Position numbers and translations under genes: made by a program | In this document: positions 1-8,241 of the stretch, one piece after another | Layout of the letters: each line of letters starts with the position of its first letter | How positions within the stretch are numbered: position 1 is the stretch's first letter | Notes under the pieces: model-generated | The model's input: the letters and a program-made list of their open reading frames with translations, nothing else | What the model was told of the DNA's origin: nothing | The model's database searches: none | Assembly (NCBI RefSeq): GCF_050750585.1 | Contig: NZ_JBOJLM010000009.1 | Coordinates: 101,143-165,142 of the forward strand | Reading direction: 5' to 3' | Length of the DNA stretch: 64,000 nt | DNA from: Salinimicrobium sp050750585 | GTDB lineage: Bacteria; Bacteroidota; Bacteroidia; Flavobacteriales; Flavobacteriaceae

Positions 1-913
1 TATGTTTCTCAATTGTCTTAGCTGAAATGCATAAGGTTTCTGAGATCTCTCTGGTTTTATATCCTTTACACAATAGTGAAATGATCTCCTTTTCTCTCTT
101 TGTAAAATACTGCTCTTCCTCCTTGCAGTAGTCGGAAAAATACTTTTCAATTTCTACAGAATTGCTGCCAACTTCTTCCTTAAGAGGAAAATCATTCCCT
201 GTGAAATTGATCATCATAATCATTTGACCTGAAAGTTGCTTGTCAAGTTTCGAAAATGTAATTCTCGCTTCCCTAATCTTTTCATTCATAATAAGTGAAG
301 TTTTGGTTACAGCTTTCATGTGCTTGCCCCTAACAAACTTTTTAAGGGTTTCACTCACCTTAAGCTTGTTCCTGCCAACTACCAGATCTGTCAGTTTGAT
401 TTGTTGCCTTCCAGTAATAAAGAAGTCATTCTTAAAAGCATCGTTCATTGCTATTATCTTTTCATCCTGTAGAAGGATTACCGGATACTCCAATAAGTTA
501 AACAGCCCCATAAAAGAATCCTTCCAGTATTGCGTAAGACAACCCTGTGTTGCTATCAACTCTTCAATCTCCTCTACAATAGAACGGTAGCATCCCCTAT
601 CGTAAATGATTCCGTCTACGGCATCTTTAAAATTGTTATCGAGAATCTTCTTGTTCTCAAGATCACCAAAGAGAAAAAGTAAACTTTTATTAAGGAAATG
701 AGTAGATTTAAAATTGGATAAATTCTTTAGGCTTTCAAGACCAAGAGAAGAATAATCTATTAGAATAACATCGGGCAATAAATTAAGTGCCATGGAGTAA
801 CCGCAATGAACACTGCTAACTTCGGTAGTGTTAAAATTGTGACTTACTTCTTTTTCAATATTATTAGCTAAATCCCGGTTTTTTGTAATGAGTAGTAATA
901 TTTTCTTTTCCAT
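1..913 (-). CDS. LuxR-type response regulator-like transcription factor, 3' end cut by window edge
   Basis: The reading frame is open from an ATG at 911-913 to the left edge, with about 304 codons visible and the C-terminus missing. The last visible residues (about 271-304, TKREKEIISLLCKGY then TREISETLCISAKTIEKH) are the helix-turn-helix of the LuxR/GerE family. Residues 1-110 resemble a response-regulator receiver fold, with LPDVILIDYSS placing D53 at the usual phosphorylation position. The N-terminal acidic pair is absent, because LLLITKNRD replaces the usual LIVDDD type. Residues about 140-230 (PVILLQDEKIIAMNDAF) look PAS-like. I infer a DNA-binding regulator with an atypical receiver; targets are unknown. 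No partner kinase is adjacent. Confidence 0.75.
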   Translation of the reverse strand, partial: MEKKILLLITKNRDLANNIEKEVSHNFNTTEVSSVHCGYSMALNLLPDVILIDYSSLGLESLKNLSNFKSTHFLNKSLLFLFGDLENKKILDNNFKDAVDGIIYDRGCYRSIVEEIEELIATQGCLTQYWKDSFMGLFNLLEYPVILLQDEKIIAMNDAFKNDFFITGRQQIKLTDLVVGRNKLKVSETLKKFVRGKHMKAVTKTSLIMNEKIREARITFSKLDKQLSGQMIMMINFTGNDFPLKEEVGSNSVEIEKYFSDYCKEEEQYFTKREKEIISLLCKGYKTREISETLCISAKTIEKH

Positions 914-1534
914 CCCCCTACTTTTTAATTGAATGATATTTTTAAGATCAAATTCTCTATCATCTTCAGAAGTAAAGATATATAAGCTACTTTAAAATAA
1001 ATCCTAAACTTGTGTAGTAAATAACTGACGATCAATACATTAAAATAACCTCGCTGACAGACAAACTAACCAATTTAACTTAATTTTTTACGGTAAAAAG
1101 CTCTTTTTATGATACTTTTAATCGGAATAATTTTATAGTTTAAATCCCCCGTAAGAAAAAAGTGATTAATGTAAAAACCTCACTTTTAGCATTCTGGGAA
1201 TGCCCAATCTTTGTTTTGTCTCAATCAGTAATCAGCTTTCCATTATACCCTGATTTGACTCATTACATCTACCATACCCCAAAAATCTGACTCCTATATA
1301 AAAAAGAAGTAGGACTTTAATGCAGACTTTAATATTTATACCACAAATACCTAAACAAATTGCAACAGCTCTTAGCATTTAATTAAGAATATGATATAAG
1401 TAAGGCTCAGCTGAATAGGTAATTTGTAGGAATAACTTTAACATAATAGACAGGTCTGACTTTATCCGGCACTTCTTTACTCTTTTCTCAATAGCTACAG
1501 TTTCAGTACCTTTGCAGCCTTGCAAAAAACTCAC
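914..1534. other. Long AT-rich intergenic region between divergent genes
   Basis: About 620 bases without a convincing gene separate the LuxR-type gene from uvrA. Two small hairpins are visible: AAAAGTGA with TCACTTTT around 1159-1188, and GCATTC-TGG-GAATGC at 1189-1203. The right end carries the uvrA promoter box. I see no tRNA or conserved small RNA signature. Confidence 0.6.
1507..1514 (+). promoter_or_regulatory. Bacteroidota-type -7 box for uvrA
   Basis: TACCTTTG matches the Bacteroidota sigma-factor -7 consensus TAnnTTTG. It lies 20 bases upstream of the ATG at 1535, so a transcript would begin just before that ATG. This favours 1535 over an in-frame ATG at 1520. A clear -33 TTG is not visible. 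Confidence 0.5.
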
Positions 1535-4366
1535 ATGGCAGTTACAGAAGAATATATAGATATACTTGGCGCACGGGTACACAACTTAAAAAACGTCGAT
1601 CTCAAGATTCCAAGGGAAAAACTGGTTGTAATTACCGGACTTTCTGGTTCGGGAAAATCTTCTCTCGCATTTGACACCATTTATGCTGAAGGGCAACGTA
1701 GGTATATCGAGACGTTCTCTGCCTACGCCCGGCAATTTCTCGGCGGCCTTGAAAGACCAGATGTAGATAAAATTGAAGGCCTTTCACCCGTTATAGCCAT
1801 TGAGCAAAAAACAACCAGCAAAAGTCCAAGAAGTACAGTAGGAACAATTACCGAAATTTATGACTTCTTAAGGTTGTTATTTGCCAGAGCCAGTGATGCC
1901 TACAGTTATCAAACCGGCGAAAAGATGGTGAGTTATAATGACGAGCAAATCGCAAACTTAATTCTTCAAAATTTTGAAGGAAAAAGAGTGAATATACTAG
2001 CTCCTGTTATTAGGTCCCGAAAAGGGCATTACAGAGAACTCTTTGAGCAAATAGCAAAACAGGGTTTTGTTAAAGTGAGGGTAGATGGAGAAGTTAGGGA
2101 TATTATAAAGGGAATGAAGCTGGATCGCTACAAGATTCACGATATTGAAATAGTAGTTGATCGCTTAAAAATCTCTTCAAATGACGATTTAAACAAAAGG
2201 TTGTTTGACAGCATTAAAACCGCTATGTATCATGGAGATGATGTCTTAATGGTGATGGATCAGGACAATGGCGACATAAAATACTTCAGTCGAAATTTAA
2301 TGTGTCCTTCTTCCGGAATTTCGTACCCAAATCCTGAACCTAATAATTTCTCATTTAACTCTCCTAAAGGAGCCTGTCCTGTTTGTAATGGCATAGGTAC
2401 ACTTCATAAAGTAAATGAAAAAAAGATCATTCCAGATCCTTCAAAAAGCATAAAAAACGGAGCCCTTGCCCCTCATGGCCCTCAGAAAAAGAACTGGATC
2501 TTCAACCAACTTCAGTTAATAGCTGAAAGATTTGACTTCAGCCTTTCGGACCCCGTAGACAAAATTCCCAAAGATGCATTAAACATGATCCTGCATGGAG
2601 GAAAGGAAAAGTTTACTAAAGAATCTAAGACCCTTGGAATAACACGTGAGTATAAGATAGATTTTGAAGGCGTTGCCACTTTTATTGAAGAGACTTACGA
2701 AAAAAACGAGTCTTCTTCCCTCCGCCGTTGGGCAAAGGATTATATGGACAAAATAACATGCCCCGAATGTGAAGGCACACGTCTAAAAAAGGAATCTCTC
2801 TACTTCAGGGTCAACGGAAAAAGTATTGCAGAACTGGCTCAAAAAGATATTGTAGATCTTGCCGACTGGTTTAATGATCTTAATGCACACCTTTCAGAAA
2901 AACAACAAAAGATCGCTGCTGAAGTTATTAAGGAAATTAGTGTTCGTCTCCAATTTCTAATTGATGTTGGTCTTAATTACCTTTCCCTGAACCGCGGTTC
3001 CAAAACCCTTTCGGGAGGAGAAGCTCAAAGAATAAGGCTGGCCACTCAAATTGGCTCCCAACTGGTAGGCGTACTATATATCCTGGACGAACCGAGTATA
3101 GGTTTACATCAACGGGACAATGAAAAACTAATAAATTCTCTTACCTCCCTTCGCGATCTTGGAAACTCGGTTATTGTGGTTGAACATGATAAGGATATGA
3201 TTGAACGCGCCGATTATGTTATAGATATTGGCCCCCAGGCCGGTAGGCATGGCGGCGAAATTATAAGCCAGGGCACACCCGACGAAATTAGGAAGCATAA
3301 TACGATCACGGCAAACTATCTAAACGGGAGCATGAAAATCGAGGTCCCAAAGGTGAGAAGAGAAGGTAATGGCAAAAAGATCGATCTTAAAGGTGCAACC
3401 GGAAATAATCTCCAAAACGTCTCGGTTAGTTTTCCTTTAGGAAAAATGATTGCTGTAACAGGGGTTTCTGGAAGTGGAAAATCAACTTTGATCAACGAAA
3501 CCCTTTACCCCATCATGAATGCTCACTATTTCAATGGAGTAAAAAAACCCAAGCCGTACAAAAGCATTAAAGGGCTGGAGCATATTGATAAAGTGATAGA
3601 CATTAACCAAACGCCCATTGGTCGCACCCCACGATCTAATCCGGCAACGTACACAGGTGTATTTTCTGAAATCAGGAACATCTTTGCTAAAACTCCCGAA
3701 GCCCTCATTAGGGGATATAAACCGGGACGTTTTAGCTTCAATGTTAAAGGAGGTAGATGTGAGACCTGTAAAGGTGGAGGCCTGCGGGTCATTGAAATGA
3801 ATTTCTTACCCGATGTTTACGTAGAGTGCGAAACATGCCAGGGCAAGCGCTTTAATCGTGAGACTCTGGAAATAAGATACAAGGGGAAATCGATTGCAGA
3901 TGTGCTCGAAATGACCATTAATGAAGCTGTGGTTTTCTTTGAAAATATTCCGAAGATCTATCGAAAAGTAAAAACGATAAAAGATGTTGGGCTTGGTTAT
4001 ATTACTTTGGGGCAACAAAGCACTACTTTATCGGGAGGAGAGGCACAGCGCATAAAACTGGCTACTGAACTTTCTAAAAGAGACACCGGAAACACCTTTT
4101 ACATATTGGACGAACCCACCACAGGCTTACATTTTGAAGATATCAGGGTCTTGATGGAAGTGTTGAACAGGCTGGTAAACAAAGGAAATACCGTACTCAT
4201 TATTGAGCACAACCTCGATGTAATAAAAATGGCCGACTACATCATCGACATTGGCTATGAAGGTGGAAGAAACGGAGGAAGAGTAGTAGCAAAAGGAACA
4301 CCTGAAGAAGTTGCCAAAAACAAAAAAAGCTACACCGCCGGCTTTCTTCAAAAAGAACTAAATTAG
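1535..4366 (+). CDS. uvrA: Excinuclease ABC subunit A
   Basis: DNA damage recognition ATPase of nucleotide excision repair, acting with UvrB and UvrC. The 943-residue protein has two ABC ATPase modules: Walker A motifs GLSGSGKSS (about 35-43) and GVSGSGKST (about 642-650), and signature LSGGEAQR twice (about 490 and 830). The second zinc module shows paired CxxC motifs around 741-775. In the first, CPSSG replaces the usual CPxC (about 255) while CPVC (about 280) remains; I believe this is a common Bacteroidota variant. Start chosen at 1535 from the promoter and the family N-terminus (MAVTEEYIDILGARVHNLK). A LOG-family gene follows after 20 bases and is probably cotranscribed. Confidence 0.95.
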   Translation: MAVTEEYIDILGARVHNLKNVDLKIPREKLVVITGLSGSGKSSLAFDTIYAEGQRRYIETFSAYARQFLGGLERPDVDKIEGLSPVIAIEQKTTSKSPRSTVGTITEIYDFLRLLFARASDAYSYQTGEKMVSYNDEQIANLILQNFEGKRVNILAPVIRSRKGHYRELFEQIAKQGFVKVRVDGEVRDIIKGMKLDRYKIHDIEIVVDRLKISSNDDLNKRLFDSIKTAMYHGDDVLMVMDQDNGDIKYFSRNLMCPSSGISYPNPEPNNFSFNSPKGACPVCNGIGTLHKVNEKKIIPDPSKSIKNGALAPHGPQKKNWIFNQLQLIAERFDFSLSDPVDKIPKDALNMILHGGKEKFTKESKTLGITREYKIDFEGVATFIEETYEKNESSSLRRWAKDYMDKITCPECEGTRLKKESLYFRVNGKSIAELAQKDIVDLADWFNDLNAHLSEKQQKIAAEVIKEISVRLQFLIDVGLNYLSLNRGSKTLSGGEAQRIRLATQIGSQLVGVLYILDEPSIGLHQRDNEKLINSLTSLRDLGNSVIVVEHDKDMIERADYVIDIGPQAGRHGGEIISQGTPDEIRKHNTITANYLNGSMKIEVPKVRREGNGKKIDLKGATGNNLQNVSVSFPLGKMIAVTGVSGSGKSTLINETLYPIMNAHYFNGVKKPKPYKSIKGLEHIDKVIDINQTPIGRTPRSNPATYTGVFSEIRNIFAKTPEALIRGYKPGRFSFNVKGGRCETCKGGGLRVIEMNFLPDVYVECETCQGKRFNRETLEIRYKGKSIADVLEMTINEAVVFFENIPKIYRKVKTIKDVGLGYITLGQQSTTLSGGEAQRIKLATELSKRDTGNTFYILDEPTTGLHFEDIRVLMEVLNRLVNKGNTVLIIEHNLDVIKMADYIIDIGYEGGRNGGRVVAKGTPEEVAKNKKSYTAGFLQKELN

Positions 4367-4385
4367 TCCGCAATTTGAATTTTTT

Positions 4386-5075
4386 ATGAGAACAGAGACA
4401 AGAAATAAAAGCTGGAATGAAATAAAAACAAATGACTCCTGGGCCATTTTTAAGATCATGGGAGAATTTGTCAACGGATACGAAAAACTAAGCCAAATAG
4501 GCCCCTGTGTTTCGATTTTTGGATCGGCACGTACAAAGCCAGAGCACAAGTTTTATAAACTGACCGAAGAGGTGGCTAAAAAAATCGTGGAACATGGTTA
4601 CGGGATAATAACAGGAGGTGGTCCGGGAGTAATGGAAGCCGGGAACAAAGGTGCTCATCTTGCCGGAGGAACTTCTGTAGGGCTCAACATCCATCTGCCA
4701 TTTGAACAACACGACAATCCTTATATTGATAATGATAAGAATATTAACTTTGATTACTTCTTTGTAAGAAAAGTGATGTTTGTAAAGTATTCTCAGGGCT
4801 TTGTAGTAATGCCTGGAGGGTTTGGAACTTTAGATGAACTATTTGAAGCAATTACCCTTATTCAGACAAACAAAATTGACAAATTCCCCATCATATTGGT
4901 AGGAAGAGATTTTTGGGGTGGCTTAATCGACTGGGTTAGAAGCACTCTTTTAGATAATTTTCAAAACATAAGCAGCGGTGATATCGATATCATCCAGGTA
5001 GTAGATACTGCCGATGAAGTCATAGAAATTTTAGATAAATTCTATGAAGAATATAACCTAAGTCCTAATTTCTAG
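4386..5075 (+). CDS. LOG-family Rossmann protein (TIGR00730 type)
   Basis: 229 residues with the LONELY GUY/lysine decarboxylase-like hallmarks: GGGPGVMEAGNKGA (about 78-91) and the catalytic PGGxGTxxE motif as MPGGFGTLDELFEA (about 140-153). Family members cleave cytokinin-type nucleoside 5'-monophosphates to base and phosphoribose, but the bacterial physiological substrate is often unknown. The older name lysine decarboxylase is not supported. The gene lies 20 bases after uvrA and is followed at once by a strong terminator, so the two form a short operon. The link to DNA repair is by position only. Confidence 0.85.
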   Translation: MRTETRNKSWNEIKTNDSWAIFKIMGEFVNGYEKLSQIGPCVSIFGSARTKPEHKFYKLTEEVAKKIVEHGYGIITGGGPGVMEAGNKGAHLAGGTSVGLNIHLPFEQHDNPYIDNDKNINFDYFFVRKVMFVKYSQGFVVMPGGFGTLDELFEAITLIQTNKIDKFPIILVGRDFWGGLIDWVRSTLLDNFQNISSGDIDIIQVVDTADEVIEILDKFYEEYNLSPNF

Positions 5076-5093
5076 GACTTTAAAATAAATTTG

Positions 5094-5131
5094 ATCTAAA
5101 AACAGCCTTTTTGACAAGGCTGTTTTTAGAT
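5094..5131 (+). terminator. Intrinsic terminator after the uvrA-LOG operon
   Basis: A perfect 16-bp stem (ATCTAAAAACAGCCTT paired with its reverse complement) surrounds a 6-base loop. The downstream arm contains a TTTTT run. It lies 19 bases after the LOG stop codon. Confidence 0.85.
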
Positions 5132-5268
5132 TCTCCTGTCAGCTGCTCTAATAATTTGGTTTTTTTTAACTCAGGAAATCTTCCCCGAGATATAGGTTTT
5201 ACTTCCTTAAATAATATATTGCAGCTCATCTCGTTAATGATTTTTAACCTTACAGTTTACAAAAAAAT

Positions 5269-8079
5269 TTGAATAAAAAATTTCCACTCTTTTTTCTGTT
5301 TGCCCTCCTTTCACTAGGTCTTTTTGGGCAACATAATGTAATCATTAAAGCAGAACTCAATGATTCTCTGAAGTCTCTGAATATCCAGCAAACCCTGGAG
5401 TACAGGAATACCAGCAATGACACCCTTCGAGAGATTTATATGAGTGACTGGATGAATGCGTTTTCAGATACTCGCACTCCCCTGGCTCGCAGATTCTTTG
5501 AAGATTACGATCGTAACTTCCATTTTGCCCGTGAAGATAGAAGAGGAGGAACAACTATAAATTCCATCACAGGAAATACTTCTAATATCCTAACATGGGA
5601 GCGTCCTGAAGAACATCCAGACATCATTAAAATTATTCCTGAAAAACCCATAGCTCCACACGAGAAATACGTTATAAATCTAGACTACGTTATTAAAATT
5701 CCCCACAATGAATTTACGCGTTACGGCTACGGAAATAAAGGGAATTATCAATTAAAATATTGGTTTATTGCTCCGGCAATGTACAAGGATAACTGGAAGG
5801 TGTACAGTCATAAAAACATGAACGACCTGTACCTTCCAAAGCTCGATCTTGATGTTGAACTTACCCTTCCTTCTAACCTGGCTGCAATCTCTGCTCTAAA
5901 AAGAGAAAAAATTGTTCCGCAGGAAGAAAAGAAAACAGTTTTTTTATCAGGTCAGGAAAGATTTGACACTGAGTTACATCTCACTACAGAGGTCATTTTT
6001 GACGATATTAAAGTAGATAGCCTTCACGTGCTAACGAATATTACAGCTAGTGGTGCCAATCCAGGGATGAAATCCTTGTATGTAAACCGGATAATAGATT
6101 TTCTCCAGACAAATCTCGGCTCTTATCCTCATCCTATTATACTTTCTACGCAGCAGGATTATGCTTCAAACCCGGTGTATGGTCTTAATCAATTACCTAA
6201 ATTTTTACGACCATTTCCCGACGGATTTGGTTATGAACTCAAACAATTAAAAACCCTTACCGAGAACTATCTCGAAAATTCCTTACTATTAAACCCGAGG
6301 GAAGACAAATGGATCTTTGATGGTATTCAAATATACCTCATGATGGAATATATGGATCAATATTATCCAGACCTCAAGTTGTTGGGAAGTTTAAGCGATG
6401 TTATTGGTATTCGCTGGTTTCATGCCTCAACTCTTGATTTCAATGATCAATATATTCTCATGTACCTGTTCGCTGCGAGAAAGCACATGGACCAGCCCCT
6501 AAACGCTCCACAAGATTCTTTAACAAAGTTCAATAAAAACATTGCAAATCCTTTTAAAGCGGGAGTGGGCTTTAGCTTTCTAGATGAATTTCTTGAAGAT
6601 AATACCGTGCCATATTCCATTAAAGAGCTGTTTAACGAATATAAACTTAAAACAGTTGGTGATGAAGATTTTCAGCGCATTCTCACGGCAAATGCAGGCA
6701 AAGACATAAAATGGTTCTTTGATGACTACGTCTCTACCAAAGATAAGATTGATTTTAAAATACGAAGCCTTTCCAAAGAGGGTGACTCACTGCGAATCAC
6801 TTTACGTAACAAAACAGAAACAGACGTTCCTATTCAGGTTTATGGACTTAACAATAACGAGATTGTCTACAAAACATGGGTAGAACATTCTCCCGGAGTT
6901 CGCACTGTATACATTCCGTCATCAAGAGTACAACAGGTCGCTGTTAATCATGAAGGTATTGTGCCCGAAATAAACCGGAGAAATAATTACCGAACAGTGG
7001 GAGGCATAATGAACCGTCCTCTCCAATTCCGGCTTTTAAAAGATGTTGAAGATCCAAGATACCAACAGGTATTTTTTATGCCACAGTTCCAGTATAACCT
7101 GTATGACGGGCTCGCTGTAGGTGCAAAGCTATACAATAAAACCATTTTAGATCGAAATTTTGAGTATTACCTATCTCCTCTATATGCCTCAAGAAGTAAA
7201 ACATTTGTAGGTAATGCGGGTCTTTCCCACAAAATTTTCTTTGATGAGGATTTGTATATGATTAACTACGGGATATCGGGGAGTAGGTTCTCATATGGAT
7301 ATGATCTCATGTACCAAAGGCTCAACCCATACCTGTCCCTGTATTTTAGAGACTCCTATATGAGGCAAAGCCCTAAGGAGAGAATTCTTATACGTAATGT
7401 AAACGTTTATCGGGACGAAAATGATCTTACAGATCTTGAAGTGCCCGATTATAGTGTATTCAATATAAACTACCTGTACAGCAACCCGGGCTTGGTTACT
7501 CATTTTTCAGGTTCAGTAGATTTCCAGGTCGCACAGCAGTTTAGTAAATCTTCTTTAACTGTAGAATACCGAAAACTTCTGAAAAATGACCGACAGGTAA
7601 ATCTTCGCTTCTTTGGAGGAGCCTTCCTTTATAACGATATGCCAAACAGCGATTATTTTAGTTTTGCACTAGATCGTCCTACAGATTACCTCTTTGATTA
7701 CAGTTACTACGGAAGAAGTGAAACATCAGGTATTTTTAGTCAGCAAATAATCATGGCCGAAGGAGGATTTAAATCTACCCTCGAGCCGCAGTTTGCAAAC
7801 CAATGGATAACTACAGTAAACGGAAGTACCACCATTTGGAAGTGGATTTACGCCTATAGTGATGTTGGGGTGATAAAAAACAAAAATCAATCGGCAAAAC
7901 TCTTATACGATTCAGGAATAAGACTTAGCCTGGTGCAAAATTATTTTGAAATCTTCTTACCTGTACATTCCAGTGAAGGCTGGGAATTCAATGAGAGTAA
8001 TTATGACCAGAAAATTAGGTTTATTGCAACTCTCGATATTAAAACTCTGGGAAGGCTTATCACGAGAAAATGGTTCTAA
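5269..8079 (+). CDS. Secreted M1-peptidase-like protein lacking the zinc motif, with C-terminal barrel-like region
   Basis: 936 residues from a TTG start. A signal peptide is clear (MNKKFPLFFLFALLSLGLFGQ). The N-terminal half resembles the beta-sandwich and helical domains of gluzincin (M1) aminopeptidases. However, no HExxH occurs anywhere: the expected zinc helix region (about 330-365) reads ENYLENSLLLNPRED then WIFDGIQIYLMMEYM, where only the second-helix-like part is recognisable. From about residue 590 onward, alternating aromatic strands and a terminal TRKWF suggest an outer-membrane barrel-type region. I infer a non-catalytic exported protein, possibly envelope-anchored. Similar proteins are usually annotated as metallopeptidases in flavobacteria, which the missing motif argues against. 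Confidence 0.7.
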   Translation: MNKKFPLFFLFALLSLGLFGQHNVIIKAELNDSLKSLNIQQTLEYRNTSNDTLREIYMSDWMNAFSDTRTPLARRFFEDYDRNFHFAREDRRGGTTINSITGNTSNILTWERPEEHPDIIKIIPEKPIAPHEKYVINLDYVIKIPHNEFTRYGYGNKGNYQLKYWFIAPAMYKDNWKVYSHKNMNDLYLPKLDLDVELTLPSNLAAISALKREKIVPQEEKKTVFLSGQERFDTELHLTTEVIFDDIKVDSLHVLTNITASGANPGMKSLYVNRIIDFLQTNLGSYPHPIILSTQQDYASNPVYGLNQLPKFLRPFPDGFGYELKQLKTLTENYLENSLLLNPREDKWIFDGIQIYLMMEYMDQYYPDLKLLGSLSDVIGIRWFHASTLDFNDQYILMYLFAARKHMDQPLNAPQDSLTKFNKNIANPFKAGVGFSFLDEFLEDNTVPYSIKELFNEYKLKTVGDEDFQRILTANAGKDIKWFFDDYVSTKDKIDFKIRSLSKEGDSLRITLRNKTETDVPIQVYGLNNNEIVYKTWVEHSPGVRTVYIPSSRVQQVAVNHEGIVPEINRRNNYRTVGGIMNRPLQFRLLKDVEDPRYQQVFFMPQFQYNLYDGLAVGAKLYNKTILDRNFEYYLSPLYASRSKTFVGNAGLSHKIFFDEDLYMINYGISGSRFSYGYDLMYQRLNPYLSLYFRDSYMRQSPKERILIRNVNVYRDENDLTDLEVPDYSVFNINYLYSNPGLVTHFSGSVDFQVAQQFSKSSLTVEYRKLLKNDRQVNLRFFGGAFLYNDMPNSDYFSFALDRPTDYLFDYSYYGRSETSGIFSQQIIMAEGGFKSTLEPQFANQWITTVNGSTTIWKWIYAYSDVGVIKNKNQSAKLLYDSGIRLSLVQNYFEIFLPVHSSEGWEFNESNYDQKIRFIATLDIKTLGRLITRKWF

Positions 8080-8189
8080 ATGATTAGGATTTTCTTAGTG
8101 AATCTCTTTATTTTAACGTTTGCCTAAAAATATGATAATCAGAAGCCGCTTATTTTATTAAAAAACAATTTTTACTGATTTTTTTTGAA

Positions 8190-8220
8190 TTGTAATTAAT
8201 CATTGTTTTCGTTACATTTG
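8190..8220 (+). promoter_or_regulatory. Promoter of the E1 dehydrogenase gene
   Basis: TTG at 8190-8192 and TACATTTG at 8213-8220 fit the Bacteroidota -33/-7 consensus with 20-base spacing. The ATG follows 21 bases after the -7 box. Confidence 0.6.
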
Positions 8221-8241
8221 TGGTAATTTTAAAAACGTGTT

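Noticed and set aside
240..590. 116-codon plus-strand open frame near the left edge
   Set aside because: It is antisense to the LuxR-type gene, whose frame has a clear HTH and receiver-like order; the plus-strand translation resembles no family.
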